Shown: positions 52,290-62,213, counted from the first letter of the stretch. The stretch is DNA of 64,000 nt from Bacillus sp. EB01 (GCF_000613125.1 NZ_HG964497.1:1436011-1500010); one strand, 5' to 3'. Numbers and translations are program-made. Notes: a model not told the origin generated them from the letters alone.

Positions 52290-52631
52290 CTACCAAATCA
52301 GAATTTCATCATCGATTCGCAGCATCGCTGATTCAAGCCCCAACTCTTCATCCTGGTTCAAGGGAATTTCAAGCCTGTCATCATTATCAAAAACGAGCTT
52401 GATTTTCCACTCCTCCATTTCAGACCGCTTCACCTGGTGACTGATAAATGAACACAATGAATCCCGATAACCAGGAGTAGAATGATCAAACTCTCTTCCA
52501 CATACAATCGACTTCGGCAATGAATAGGCGGTAAGCGTTCCGCACTTTCTATCCCCTTCAAAATACAACTGTAAATAATCCCGGATAAAAATTACCGAAC
52601 TAACCTCTGAATTCTCCAAATCACGAATCAT
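52290..52631 (-). CDS. Hypothetical protein (113 aa)
   Basis: Acidic soluble protein (SSVIFIRDYLQLYFEG, LVFDNDDRLEIPLNQDEE, ending in a hydrophobic EILIW). No signal peptide or motif recognised; it has the look of a small conserved beta-rich Bacillus protein. ATG 52631 follows GGGGAGG eight bases away, so it is very likely translated. It stands alone upstream of the PilZ gene on the same strand. Confidence 0.7.
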   Translation of the reverse strand: MIRDLENSEVSSVIFIRDYLQLYFEGDRKCGTLTAYSLPKSIVCGREFDHSTPGYRDSLCSFISHQVKRSEMEEWKIKLVFDNDDRLEIPLNQDEELGLESAMLRIDDEILIW

Positions 52632-52784
52632 CTCTGATTCCTCCCCAAACATGGTCTAGTTAGTTTATAGTTTCCCCTCCCCCAAATCATCAATCGCTAT
52701 AATAGTGAACAATTTGCGACAAAAACATATACAACAAGCTCAAAACTTACATTTATAGTAACAGAAGAACAAAAAAACAATAAA

Positions 52785-52798
52785 TGAAAGCGTTTTAA
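52785..52798. promoter_or_regulatory. cre-like box upstream of the PTS gene
   Basis: TGAAAGCGTTTTAA differs from consensus at one position; it is just upstream of the -35. Confidence 0.45.
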
Positions 52799-52822
52799 AG
52801 CTTTCTGAATAAATAAAAATTA

Positions 52823-52851
52823 TTGACACAATTTTTAAAAAGTTATACTAT
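52823..52851 (+). promoter_or_regulatory. Sigma-A promoter of the PTS IIC gene
   Basis: TTGACA, 17 bases, TACTAT. Strong match; leader of about 110 bases before the start codon. Confidence 0.8.
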
Positions 52852-52965
52852 TATAACAATTATCAAATAAATTATAGTAGCTCTTATTACTAGGTATAAT
52901 GTTTGGCCACTTTTAAGGGTAAAATTCAGAAAATTTGATAAACAAACTCGGGAGGCAGTAACATC

Positions 52966-53994
52966 ATGAAACCATCAACAAAAAAATATTTGATTGACCG
53001 GATGTATAAAGCTTCACAAGGACTAGCCAATGCAGTCCTGGTTACACTCGGAATTGGCCTGCTTATAGAGTCTCTAGGAACCTTTACTGGCTGGGAAGGG
53101 TTCAATCAAATTGGAAAAGCAACACAGCTTATGCTAGCTCCGGCACTTGGCGCGGGAATCGCCTACCAGCTTGGCGGCAATACACTAGTGATTTTCAGCG
53201 CGATGGCTTCAAGTACTATAGGTGCCCAAGCCGTAAAACTTACTGAAGACGGCGGGGTAACACTCGTTACCGGGCAGCCGCTCAGTGCTGTATTGGCCGC
53301 AATTATCGCTACATGGGTAGGAAAGAGAGTAATGGGAAAAACAAAGCTCGATATGATGGCAATTCCATTTTCCGCTGTATTTGTCGGAGGTGTCTCGGGA
53401 GTATTCCTGGCAGCGATTACGACTCCGTTTATTAACTGGCTAAGTGCGCAAATTGCAACATCCGTTGAAGGATCGCCGATTATTGGTCCGATGGTCATTT
53501 CGCTTGTTTGGAGCATTTTCCTTATGTCACCAGCATCCTCCGCGGCGATTGCTGTTGCACTTCAGCTTGACCCTGTATCCAGCGCGGCGGCATTAATTGG
53601 CTGTACCGTACAGTTTGCAGCATTTACGGCAATGTCATATAAACAAAACGATGTTGGCGCAAATATTGCTCAATCACTGATTACACCAAAGGTTCAATTC
53701 CCTAACCTAGTGAAAAATCCTCGATTGGCGATTCCGCCATTTATCGCGGCCGTTATTTGCGCGCCGATTGCTACTGTAATTTTTGATTTTAAAGTACCTT
53801 ATGCGCTCGCCGGGCTCGGTTTGAATTCCTTGATAGCGCCAATCAACATCTTGGCGGAACAAGGCCCAATTGTCCTGGCAATCTATATTGCGGTTGGAAT
53901 TATCCTGCCAATCATTATTTCACTATCGATCTATAAACTTATCAGCCTAAAAGGATGGACAAAAGCAACTGACTTGAAGATGGAACTGCAATAG
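52966..53994 (+). CDS. PTS sugar transporter IIC-type membrane protein (PfoR-like)
   Basis: 342 residues, about ten helices, PTS_EIIC_2/PfoR family. LIDRMYKASQGLANAVLVTLGIGLLI, the APALGAGIAYQLGG loop and SPASSAAIAVALQLD are typical. No IIA or IIB domain is attached and none is next door, so its transport role is unproven; some family members were described as regulators. GGGAGG ribosome site. Under its own promoter with a possible cre box. Confidence 0.83.
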   Translation: MKPSTKKYLIDRMYKASQGLANAVLVTLGIGLLIESLGTFTGWEGFNQIGKATQLMLAPALGAGIAYQLGGNTLVIFSAMASSTIGAQAVKLTEDGGVTLVTGQPLSAVLAAIIATWVGKRVMGKTKLDMMAIPFSAVFVGGVSGVFLAAITTPFINWLSAQIATSVEGSPIIGPMVISLVWSIFLMSPASSAAIAVALQLDPVSSAAALIGCTVQFAAFTAMSYKQNDVGANIAQSLITPKVQFPNLVKNPRLAIPPFIAAVICAPIATVIFDFKVPYALAGLGLNSLIAPINILAEQGPIVLAIYIAVGIILPIIISLSIYKLISLKGWTKATDLKMELQ

Positions 53995-54067
53995 ACAACT
54001 TGAAAATTAGGTTCGGTTCTCGTTTGCCAGAAGACAAACAAGCACTTGTCCCTAATTCATGAAAAAG

Positions 54068-54097
54068 ACTAAACCAATCCCTGGTTTAGTTTTTTTT
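54068..54097 (+). terminator. Terminator of the PTS IIC gene
   Basis: ACTAAACCA and TGGTTTAGT stem with a 5-base loop and eight T. Confidence 0.9.
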
Positions 54098-54128
54098 GAA
54101 TCTGCCTAGCTATTGTAGATTTGAGCTT

Positions 54129-54581
54129 TTAATCTTGAATTGGCAAGTAAATTTGTACTTCCTCTTCTCCATCTCCCATAGGATGATATGTCTCGACAAT
54201 ATAAGAATCAAGATCTCTTTGATAACCCTGTTCTTTTGCCCAGTTCAATAAATTAGAATGAAGTTCTCTTAGATTAGAGATATTCCCTCTCGTGGTTATG
54301 TAACTTGTTTTAGTTTCAACATAATTCATTCCTGAAGGCACTTCTTCTAATTTTTCACTCACAATTAATCCCACTAAATAATGGCCTATCCTATGCTCCT
54401 CATTCTTTTTAGGCTCATATAATGCAATTTCGGTTTCTGTTTTATTCAGGATTTCGTTTGATCGGCTCAGTAGCTGTTTTGCAAGCAAGGGTATTTCCTT
54501 TCCAAAATTATCAAACTCCCCACTACCTTTTATCCCAACAATCTTAAATTCTTTTTCAACCATCATCATCGATAAATTCAC
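54129..54581 (-). CDS. GyrI-like small-molecule-binding domain protein
   Basis: 150 residues with the GyrI/AraC-effector fold pattern: VEKEFKIVGIKGSGEF at the start, IGHYLVGLIVSEKLEEVPSGM and the C-terminal EVQIYLPIQD that ends nearly all members. Stand-alone versions bind drugs or other small molecules. GTG 54581 is taken as start after AGGATAGGAG; TTG 54596 and ATG 54569 are alternatives. Converges with the PTS gene. Confidence 0.78.
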   Translation of the reverse strand: MNLSMMMVEKEFKIVGIKGSGEFDNFGKEIPLLAKQLLSRSNEILNKTETEIALYEPKKNEEHRIGHYLVGLIVSEKLEEVPSGMNYVETKTSYITTRGNISNLRELHSNLLNWAKEQGYQRDLDSYIVETYHPMGDGEEEVQIYLPIQD

Positions 54582-54712
54582 GTCTCCTATCCTCAATAGA
54601 TTCCAAAGTGTTCTAAATATTTATTACAGGGTAAATAATATTTAGAAAATTATACCATATTACCTTCTATTATATTATAATATTGGAAATATTTTAAAAG
54701 AGGTGAATTTCT

Positions 54713-55165
54713 TTGGCCGATTGCTTTATTTGTAAAAAACACGCTGGTACTATCCCAACTTCAGGAGTAACGATTTACGAAGACGAATATGTATATGTTG
54801 GCCACATTGATAGAAATGGAAATCCCAATTATTTAGGCCATATTATGATTGACTTAAAACGACACGCTCCAACACTTGGGGATATGACTATGATAGAAGC
54901 AAAGGCTTTTGGGATGATTATCGCAAGAGTAAGTAAGGCACTATTGGTCAGCGAAAATGCTGAACACATCTATTCTTATGTTTTGGGTGATGCTGTTCCC
55001 CATCTTCATATGCACCTGGTTCCTCGTTATCCGAACACACCTAAAGAATATTGGGGACCAAATGCAGTTTACGATTGGGAAGAGGCTCCTATGGGCGACA
55101 ATAGCGATGTTAGTAAACTTTGTAATCGCATTAAAACGTTCCTAGAGAATAATCGACATGAATAA
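54713..55165 (+). CDS. HIT-family nucleotide hydrolase
   Basis: 150 residues. The histidine triad is present as HLHMHLVPRYP near residue 100, and the N-terminal DCFICKKH is typical of the HIT branch. It hydrolyses nucleotide-phosphate or phosphoramidate bonds. TTG start after AGAGGTG. It overlaps the next gene, a PP2C-like protein, by 8 bases, implying coupled translation. Confidence 0.85.
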   Translation: MADCFICKKHAGTIPTSGVTIYEDEYVYVGHIDRNGNPNYLGHIMIDLKRHAPTLGDMTMIEAKAFGMIIARVSKALLVSENAEHIYSYVLGDAVPHLHMHLVPRYPNTPKEYWGPNAVYDWEEAPMGDNSDVSKLCNRIKTFLENNRHE

Positions 55166-55973
55166 TTTCTTCGAAGATTTCAGTTGGGTTGGCAGCCAGG
55201 AAAATTTCGTTGATCAGCCAGATGTTCTTCAGCTTAGCCATATTGTAGTGGGACGTTATGGTGGTAATTCATTTGCAGGACAGGATAAGAATGAAGATGG
55301 TTGTTTCGTATGCTTGAATGAAAAGGAAGATTGGGAATTCGTCATTCTCCTTGACGCTCATAATACATCAGAGAGTGCAAAACTAATTTTAGACCAATTC
55401 GCTCTTAAAAAGTCCCAGATTAGAGATCTATTATCCTTACAGACAAACCATGAAACTTTCAAAAAGTTGGAAGATACGATATTAGATATGTATCAATCTG
55501 AAGAGTTCTTATCCCTTTGCCGAAAAGTGACAGGAGAAACTGCTTGTTTAATTGTGGTAAGGAAAGATAAGTATGTGTGGTGGTTTTCGGTCGGTGACTG
55601 TATTCTTTATTTATTTCATCAAGAATTAGCTGCACTGGGTCAGTATCAGTTAAATCAAAGACAATTTTATGAATGGATAGGACAAGTCAATACTTTTGAG
55701 CAAGAAGTTCCTTGTTACACTGTTGGGATAAGGGAATTAAGACAAGGAGAAAATCGTCTTTTCCTTACCACTGATGGTTTAATTGAATGCCCAAATGAAC
55801 CATATTCAAACCCAATAACCATTTACAATGCGTTCAATAACCTTAATGACCCCGAGAGTACCATTCTGTCAATGTTAAAAAACATAAAGAATCATAATGT
55901 CAGAGATAGCACTACGGTGGTCTCATGGACAGTTACTATTTCAAAGGGTAGCACCAGACCAAGCAATCAGTAG
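55158..55973 (+). CDS. PP2C-like phosphatase
   Basis: 271 residues. PP2C motifs: GQDKNEDGCF (usual R/QNEDR region), LLDAHN (normally DGHGG, here degenerate), GETACLIVV, FSVGDCILYLF, LTTDGLIECPN and RDSTTVVSW. The metal-binding Asp residues seem present, but the DGHG motif is altered to DAHN, so activity is uncertain. The partner may be the overlapping HIT protein. No transmembrane part. Confidence 0.75.
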   Translation: MNNFFEDFSWVGSQENFVDQPDVLQLSHIVVGRYGGNSFAGQDKNEDGCFVCLNEKEDWEFVILLDAHNTSESAKLILDQFALKKSQIRDLLSLQTNHETFKKLEDTILDMYQSEEFLSLCRKVTGETACLIVVRKDKYVWWFSVGDCILYLFHQELAALGQYQLNQRQFYEWIGQVNTFEQEVPCYTVGIRELRQGENRLFLTTDGLIECPNEPYSNPITIYNAFNNLNDPESTILSMLKNIKNHNVRDSTTVVSWTVTISKGSTRPSNQ

Positions 55974-55975
55974 AT

Positions 55976-56016
55976 AAGTGTTAAAGGAGATATGGAAGGA
56001 ATCTCCTTTACACTTT
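55976..56016 (+). terminator. Terminator after the PP2C-like gene
   Basis: AAAGGAGAT/ATCTCCTTT stem extended by AAGTG/CACTT; TTTTTT follows. Confidence 0.85.
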
Positions 56017-56174
56017 TTTAATTTCCCCTAACAAAACTCATCACAAGCAATCCACTACAATTAAATTTTCTCTTACATAACAACAAAGAGTATAATTTTG
56101 TATTAGAGAATTCCCTTCTTCAATATAAGAACCTTTTTTAAAAGAAAATATGCTAGTAAGGAGCACCGGATTTA

Positions 56175-57440
56175 ATGGTAAATGTGACAATAAATCTCTT
56201 AATCAATCTGTTAGTCATTCTTTTAGGCATTATCATTCATCAAATTTGGAGGGAAAGCAATCCAAATAGCAGATACGCCCATAAACGCTCAATTTTACTT
56301 GTTTCAAGTATAGTAATGATAATATGTATGTCCTTTTCTATTTATCAAATTGCAGGGATTCAGTATGATTTACGCCGGATTCCTTTTTGGTTCGGCATTT
56401 TATATGGCGGTCCTTTAACAGGCCTTATCCTTACTATTCTTGGAATCATAGTAAGGTTAATTCAAGGGGGACCAGGTGTATTCATATCCATATCCATTTT
56501 TATCATACTCTTCGTTTTAACCGTATTTATATCTCCATTCTATTTCCGCTTGTCCTCAAAATTAAAAATCGTAATGGGGGTTGCTATAAATATTCTGTTT
56601 TCCTTGATATTTCTAATAGCAAGTTCCAGCTTTCAAAAACATTTGTTCCATCTTGGTATTTGGCTTGATTATATGTTATTTAATGCCTTTGGAATTATCC
56701 TGGTATGCTGTATGTTTGAAATGATTCATAGGAATTATTTAGTGAGGAGAAAAATTATCCAGGCGGAAAAAATGGACGTCCTAAGCCAGTTGGCCGCGGC
56801 TGTGAACCATGAGATTAAAAATCCATTAACAACTACCAGGGGAGTACTTCAGTTGTTGAAGGATGATCCAGACCTTCTCCACGAAAAGAAGGAATATTTT
56901 CTTCAATTAGCGCTGGATGAGATTGATAAGGTGGATAAGGTTGTAACTGATTATTTAACATTTGCAAAGCCATATACAGATAAAAGCGGTAAATTTAAAT
57001 TAGAATGTGCCCTTTCCAATTCATTTGACCTGATAAGCCCGCTTGCTTCCAGCAGGAATACTCAAATAAAAACGCATAATATCCCGTCATGCACCATTCC
57101 TGGTAACCTTGAGCAGTTTACCCAAGCCCTGGTCAATATTTTTAATAATAGTATTGAAGCCAATAGCAGCTTGATTGAGATTTATTGTGAAGTTACAGAT
57201 ACCGCTTGCAAAATTACAATAGAAGATAACGGGAAAGGGATAGAGGATGAACAACTGAAAAATTTAGGATTGCCCTTCTATTCAAATTCCTTAGAGGGAA
57301 CCGGTCTTGGAATGATGGTAGTATACAGAATTATTGAGAACTTGGGCGGAAACATCGAGGTTAAGAGTACTAAACATATAGGTACGAAAGTGAAAATAAC
57401 TCTTCCGATAACTATCCCTGCGAAAAATCCTGGCTCATGA
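56175..57440 (+). CDS. Membrane sensor histidine kinase (5TM, KinB-like)
   Basis: 421 residues. Six or so N-terminal helices with the 5TMR-LYT-like pattern (about 1-185), a HisKA domain with H212 (VNHEIKNPLTTTRG) and an HATPase domain (FNNSIEANSS, DNGKGIEDE, GTGLGMMVV). No response regulator gene is nearby. Similar to sporulation phosphorelay kinases such as KinB in architecture, which is an inference. Starts at ATG 56175 after AAGGAG with long spacing. Confidence 0.82.
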   Translation: MVNVTINLLINLLVILLGIIIHQIWRESNPNSRYAHKRSILLVSSIVMIICMSFSIYQIAGIQYDLRRIPFWFGILYGGPLTGLILTILGIIVRLIQGGPGVFISISIFIILFVLTVFISPFYFRLSSKLKIVMGVAINILFSLIFLIASSSFQKHLFHLGIWLDYMLFNAFGIILVCCMFEMIHRNYLVRRKIIQAEKMDVLSQLAAAVNHEIKNPLTTTRGVLQLLKDDPDLLHEKKEYFLQLALDEIDKVDKVVTDYLTFAKPYTDKSGKFKLECALSNSFDLISPLASSRNTQIKTHNIPSCTIPGNLEQFTQALVNIFNNSIEANSSLIEIYCEVTDTACKITIEDNGKGIEDEQLKNLGLPFYSNSLEGTGLGMMVVYRIIENLGGNIEVKSTKHIGTKVKITLPITIPAKNPGS

Positions 57441-57507
57441 GGTTATTCATACCGAAATTGCTTCACTAGCTTGCCCATTTCCGCTTTTTGGCTATTTATA
57501 AAATAAT

Positions 57508-57543
57508 CTCGGCTAGTGGCATCCCAATGTGCCGCTAGCCGAG
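57508..57543. terminator. Hairpin between the convergent kinase and BceB-like genes
   Basis: CTCGGCTAG and CTAGCCGAG outer stem with GGCA/TGCC inside; T-rich on the minus side. Confidence 0.65.
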
Positions 57544-57554
57544 GTTTAAAGTTG

Positions 57555-59501
57555 TTATATTAAGTACTTCATCATCTTATTCCTTAAATAGAAGAAGTAG
57601 ATACTTTGGATGGTTAGATAAATAAATGAAATCATAAAAAAGTGATACAACATGTCTAAGTTATTCATAATTCCTCCAACATCTTCAGACAAGATAACCA
57701 CGTAAAGGGCAGCCAATACGGTTCCAATCACGGTTGGAATAAAGAAGATTGTGATCAGTTCACTTGAGATATTCCTCTTTACTTCCTTCAAAGCCATTCC
57801 TATTTTATACAGCTTTCTGTATTTGGCTTTTTCCTCCTCAATCTCTGAAAAAAGGTTGAGGTACAGGAGAATGAATGTACCAAAGAAGAACATGATGCTT
57901 AAAAAGGTGGTCACGAAAAATATCATGCCATTGGAGTTCCTCTTGTTGCTGTAATCGCCTACCTTGGAGGCGACCTGGAGCAGTTCCTCTTCGGTTGTAT
58001 ACTCTATGCGCGTATCCTCAATCGGCGCTGTGCTTCGATTGTACTCAGCAAACTTGTTTTTCAGTTTTTCTACAGCAGATGCGGTTGCCTTCCAGTCAGC
58101 CATATTGATTAAATGGAGATTATATTCATACGCATTCAACGATTCAGTCAGAAATTCAAATTCGTTTTGGCTCACAACGATAAATTCATGCGCATTTGGC
58201 AATGGGTTAATCGTCTTTTGAACAACTTTCTCTTTAAAGTCATACTCTGCCTTTTCGTTGCCAATGGTTAGCTGAAGGGATTGGTTAACATCGACATCCC
58301 CATATTGGGGCTCCATATTTAAATAGAGGAGATATTCATCATCCTTCAGTGTCGCAGAACGAGATGTTAAGGTGGTGAAGTCATCGAGTCCCATTATAGA
58401 AAAGGGTTCAAATCCCTCAGCATATGGATGTTTTTGAAAGTGCGAAAGTATCGGTACAACGATATGTTCTTCAATGGGATGCTCGGGCTGGTTAAGCACA
58501 GCATCCAGCTCTTCCTCAGGCAGGTTATTTTTTGTTTCATTCTGGTAAAAGGCCACATCATAAGGATTGCTGCTGACGGCATCCTTTTCGGAGGACTTAT
58601 AGAACGTTAGCAGTAATGTACTGTAAAAAATCGTAATCATAGTCATGATCGAAACAAGCGTGATAATCGATGTCAGCTGTTTAAATTTGTAATCAAGACT
58701 TGTAAAAAACAGCATCCTCGGATAGTAAAAGCCCGGTATTTTCTTAGCGGCTGCAATTAGGAAGCTGGTAAACTGGTTTAGCGTAATATATAGACCCCCA
58801 AAAACGCCGATTGTCCAAAGCGGCAAAAACCCGTCTGATGAATTCTGATAATTAACATACATGGTTAGTAAGGAGCCGACCAAGACCACCAGCCCAAATA
58901 AGCCGATGATGGGACTTCTCAGTTTTATCGTTTCAGAAACCCTGTTGCTCTTCATGCTTAGCAGCACACTGCTTTTTAGCGTAAGAAAGAGCGAGTTCCC
59001 TACTGCTAGTAAAAAAACCGCCAAAAACACGCCAAGTGTGTACAGGAACATTTTGCCGCTTATATGGAATGAAACATCCTCAATCCCGACACGGTTCATT
59101 AACATCATGAAAAACAGTCTCGAGAATACAGACCCGGCCAGTATACCGGTTGCAATCGAAGAGGCCGCAATAACCCCATTCTCCAAAATGAGCAATCTCA
59201 TAATATCGCGTTTGGACATGCCCAACGTCATGAAAAGCCCAAACTCACTTCTTCTTCTTTTCATAAAAATAGTGTGAGCCATTGCAATAAAGAAAATGGT
59301 AAAAACAATCAGGGCAACCCCTGGAATCGCCAGGGCATCCTGGATTCCGTCGAGCTTTCTTGCCTTCTCAACCTGGGAGTTGAAATAAACGGTTGAGTAC
59401 ATAAAGAAAAACATAACGGCAAAGCTGTTGCACAAATAATAGAAAATGTACTTTTTGTAGTTGGCCTTGGCCATCTTCCAAATGACTCCATTAAATGTCA
59501 T
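57555..59501 (-). CDS. BceB-type ABC transporter permease
   Basis: 648 residues, FtsX-like, with ten helices and a large extracellular domain of about 200 residues (about 310-525) between helices 7 and 8, the signature of Bacitracin-resistance-type permeases. It works with the BceA-like ATPase and senses or removes cell-wall antibiotics from lipid II-cycle targets. It overlaps the ATPase gene by 11 bases. Confidence 0.88.
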   Translation of the reverse strand: MTFNGVIWKMAKANYKKYIFYYLCNSFAVMFFFMYSTVYFNSQVEKARKLDGIQDALAIPGVALIVFTIFFIAMAHTIFMKRRRSEFGLFMTLGMSKRDIMRLLILENGVIAASSIATGILAGSVFSRLFFMMLMNRVGIEDVSFHISGKMFLYTLGVFLAVFLLAVGNSLFLTLKSSVLLSMKSNRVSETIKLRSPIIGLFGLVVLVGSLLTMYVNYQNSSDGFLPLWTIGVFGGLYITLNQFTSFLIAAAKKIPGFYYPRMLFFTSLDYKFKQLTSIITLVSIMTMITIFYSTLLLTFYKSSEKDAVSSNPYDVAFYQNETKNNLPEEELDAVLNQPEHPIEEHIVVPILSHFQKHPYAEGFEPFSIMGLDDFTTLTSRSATLKDDEYLLYLNMEPQYGDVDVNQSLQLTIGNEKAEYDFKEKVVQKTINPLPNAHEFIVVSQNEFEFLTESLNAYEYNLHLINMADWKATASAVEKLKNKFAEYNRSTAPIEDTRIEYTTEEELLQVASKVGDYSNKRNSNGMIFFVTTFLSIMFFFGTFILLYLNLFSEIEEEKAKYRKLYKIGMALKEVKRNISSELITIFFIPTVIGTVLAALYVVILSEDVGGIMNNLDMLYHFFMISFIYLTIQSIYFFYLRNKMMKYLI

Positions 59502-60255
59502 GGGTTTTGCCTCCCAGGACAGCCAGGTTATCCATGATTTGATTCAGGAACTCCTTCCTGCTGCCTTTTTTTACAATTGTCGAGTAAATGAGTCCGTCTT
59601 TGATAAAAACAACCTTCTGGCAGTAGCTGGCGGCAAACACATCATGGGTCACGAGCAGCACCGTAGTGGAAAGTTCGGTAACAATTTTTTCAAAAAGCTC
59701 CATGATGACTGCGGATGATTTGGAATCCAGATTCCCGGTTGGCTCGTCAGCAAAGAGAATCGCCGGTTCATTCACAAGAGCCCGGCTTACAGCGGTCCGC
59801 TGCTGCTGGCCGCCGGAAATGGTATAAGGATATTTTGACAGAATTGGTTCGATTTCAAAAAGCTTCGCCAGTTCGCCGAGCTTCTCCTCCATTTCGGCTG
59901 CATTCTTTTTCTCAAGCACCATTGGGAGAAGGATGTTTTCTTTTACCGTTAAGCTGTCCAGCAGATTGAAGTCCTGAAACACATACCCGAGCTTTTTCCT
60001 GCGAAAAAGAGCAAGGTCGTCTCCTTTCATCTCGCCTATTTCCTTGCCCGAGATAACAACCTCCCCCGAAGCGGGCTGATCAATTCCGCTCAGAACATTC
60101 AGCAGAGTGGTTTTTCCGCTCCCCGAGGGACCCATAACGGCAATGAACTCCCCTTCCTTAACTGACAGGCTCACCCCGTCCAATGCAGTCGTCGAGCCTT
60201 CTCCACTTGACCCTCCGTATATTTTTACAATATCTTTCACATCTAAAATAACCAT
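59491..60255 (-). CDS. BceA-type ABC transporter ATP-binding protein
   Basis: 254 residues. Walker A GPSGSGKTT (about 40-48), signature SGGQQQR (about 147-153), Walker B ILFADEPTGNLD. MacB/BceA family. First gene of the transporter pair, preceded by an 11-bp perfect inverted repeat at 60330-60355 that is probably the binding site of the cognate response regulator. Confidence 0.88.
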   Translation of the reverse strand: MVILDVKDIVKIYGGSSGEGSTTALDGVSLSVKEGEFIAVMGPSGSGKTTLLNVLSGIDQPASGEVVISGKEIGEMKGDDLALFRRKKLGYVFQDFNLLDSLTVKENILLPMVLEKKNAAEMEEKLGELAKLFEIEPILSKYPYTISGGQQQRTAVSRALVNEPAILFADEPTGNLDSKSSAVIMELFEKIVTELSTTVLLVTHDVFAASYCQKVVFIKDGLIYSTIVKKGSRKEFLNQIMDNLAVLGGKTHDI

Positions 60256-60329
60256 AAATTTTCCTCCCGTCGTTCGGCTACCATCATTTTAAGATAACCG
60301 CAGAAACGCAACCATCGGAAACACTAAGA

Positions 60330-60355
60330 GATACCTTACATTTTTGTAAGGTATC
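60330..60355. promoter_or_regulatory. Perfect inverted repeat, probable BceR-type operator
   Basis: GATACCTTACA-TTTT-TGTAAGGTATC, arms of 11 bases without mismatch, in the promoter region 75 bases upstream of the transporter genes. BceR-type regulators bind inverted repeats with a 4-base spacer. Confidence 0.7.
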
Positions 60356-60457
60356 CCGTGAAATTTGGAATCTAGACAGCCCATTGAAATTATTGGTTTC
60401 CACGCCCGCTGTGGCACATACTTGCGTGAAACAAGAAAAACCGGGAGTGACAGGCAC

Positions 60458-61480
60458 CTAACCGGTTCCCGCTAAATACCCGATTGTGACGGCGGTCCCT
60501 TTAGACGGTTCAGACTCAATGGTTATGGCGGCACCAAGCTTTTCGGCAATTTTCTTGCTCAGATACAAACCAATTCCGGTGGAGCTCGAGTGGGTCCTTC
60601 CGTTATCTCCCGTAAAAAAGGGCTGGAATACCCGCTCAAGGTCATACGCTGGAATACCAATTCCTTCATCCTTTACGGTTAAGCTGACATGCTTACCGGT
60701 CTTTTCTATTTGCAGGATGAGCTTTTTGCTCCCAGGTTTGGGAGTGGAATACTTGATTGCGTTTGAAATAATCTGTTCCAGTAAAATCTCGTTCCACTTT
60801 GGGTCTGCCGCAATCATCGCTCTCTCGCCTTCGAATTCGATGGACGGGTAAATAGATTGATAGATACATTCTTTTTTTCTGTCGTTTATCATTTTTCGCA
60901 AGGTAGGGAGCAAATCGACCGACTTCACCTCAAGATCGTTTTCAAAGCCCTCCATCCTGATCATCGTAAGACCCTGCTGGATAGAAGTATGGAGCCGATT
61001 ATTCTCCTGCCTTATTTTTTCAAAAATATCAGCGTTGTCCTGAGCTTGATTTCCTTTGTTCGTAAGAAGCTCGATTACCGACACAGGCGTTTTTAAATGG
61101 TGCAGCCAGTGGGATAGAAAATAGAGCCGCTCTTTATTTTGTTCCTTCATTTCATTGTTTTTCCGGGTGTATTGACCGGTCATTTTATGTATTAATTTCT
61201 GAAAGGCCTTCTGTTCTTCCGTATGCGGCTGCAGCTCCGTATCCTGATTCATCAGCATAAGAACGATCGCCCGGTTGGCGGGGTAGTAGCGTAGCCAGTC
61301 AATGGCGAGGCATGCTGCTAATAAAAAAACGGCAATCGAAACGGGATAGAAAATCTCCGTGTTGGAGGGCTCACTTAGATGGAAAAAGGTAATGATGGCG
61401 GCCACGCCGGCCAGGTAAAGAATGATGGTTGGTAGTTTGTCTTTTAAGAAATTTATAAAGATTACTTTTTGCATCATCAA
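60458..61480 (-). CDS. BceS-type intramembrane-sensing histidine kinase
   Basis: 340 residues. Two close helices (about 15-33 and 44-62) with hardly any extracellular loop, then a DHp domain with HHLKTPVSV (H127) and an HATPase domain (SNAIKYST, DEGIGIPAYDLERVF, STGIGLYLSKK). This is the layout of kinases that receive their signal through a BceAB transporter. Overlaps the response regulator by 4 bases. Confidence 0.87.
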   Translation of the reverse strand: MMMQKVIFINFLKDKLPTIILYLAGVAAIITFFHLSEPSNTEIFYPVSIAVFLLAACLAIDWLRYYPANRAIVLMLMNQDTELQPHTEEQKAFQKLIHKMTGQYTRKNNEMKEQNKERLYFLSHWLHHLKTPVSVIELLTNKGNQAQDNADIFEKIRQENNRLHTSIQQGLTMIRMEGFENDLEVKSVDLLPTLRKMINDRKKECIYQSIYPSIEFEGERAMIAADPKWNEILLEQIISNAIKYSTPKPGSKKLILQIEKTGKHVSLTVKDEGIGIPAYDLERVFQPFFTGDNGRTHSSSTGIGLYLSKKIAEKLGAAITIESEPSKGTAVTIGYLAGTG

Positions 61481-62175
61481 TCCCTCATGGATACAGAATC
61501 GGAAAGTCTGTACCCGATTCCTCTTTTGCTTTTTACCACGTGACTGGTCCCCAGATCTGACAGCAAATGCCTGATTCTTGTCATATTCACTGTGAGCGTG
61601 TTGTCATCCACAAAGGTGACCGAATCCCACACTTCTTCAATCAGCTCTTCTCTGGACACGAACTCATCGTTGTGCTCCATCAATTTTTTCAGCAGTTTGT
61701 ATTCGTTTTTCGATAACTCGACCTGATTACGTCCATAAGTTAAAGTAAGTGCCTTGGCATCAATGCACAATGAACCACAACATACGGTATTCGTGTCCTT
61801 GGCTGCGTATTCTCCGTAAACCCTTCGGATAGAGGCCTTTACTTTGGATTGCAAAATTTCAAACGTAAAAGGCTTGGTAATATAATCATCTGCCCCTAAC
61901 TCAATGGCCATAACCTGGTCCATCTCATGGCTCCTCGCCGAAACCACCAGAATCGGGACATTAGACTGCTTGCGAAAGCTCCTGCACAAATAATACCCAT
62001 CGTAGTAAGGCAGGTTAATATCCAGCAGGACAAGGTCGGGATTCACCCTGTCAAATGTTTCCTCTATTTTTGAAAAATGTTCCGGTAGATGCACTTCATA
62101 GCCATACCGCTCCAGATTTTCCTTCATTAATTCGCACAGCTGAGGGTCATCCTCAATAAGCAAAATTTTGTACAC
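61477..62175 (-). CDS. BceR-type OmpR-family response regulator
   Basis: 232 residues: receiver domain with D8-D9, phosphorylation site D52 (LLDINLPYYDG), K of FITKPFTF-like YITKPFTF, and an OmpR-type winged helix (about 135-230). GTG 62175 after AAAGGGAG; the frame extends upstream to 62217 without a ribosome site. It should activate the transporter genes through the inverted repeat at 60330. Confidence 0.88.
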   Translation of the reverse strand: MYKILLIEDDPQLCELMKENLERYGYEVHLPEHFSKIEETFDRVNPDLVLLDINLPYYDGYYLCRSFRKQSNVPILVVSARSHEMDQVMAIELGADDYITKPFTFEILQSKVKASIRRVYGEYAAKDTNTVCCGSLCIDAKALTLTYGRNQVELSKNEYKLLKKLMEHNDEFVSREELIEEVWDSVTFVDDNTLTVNMTRIRHLLSDLGTSHVVKSKRGIGYRLSDSVSMRD

Positions 62176-62213
62176 AACCGTTCTCCCTTTTACATTAAAA
62201 TCTGCTGTCTCGG

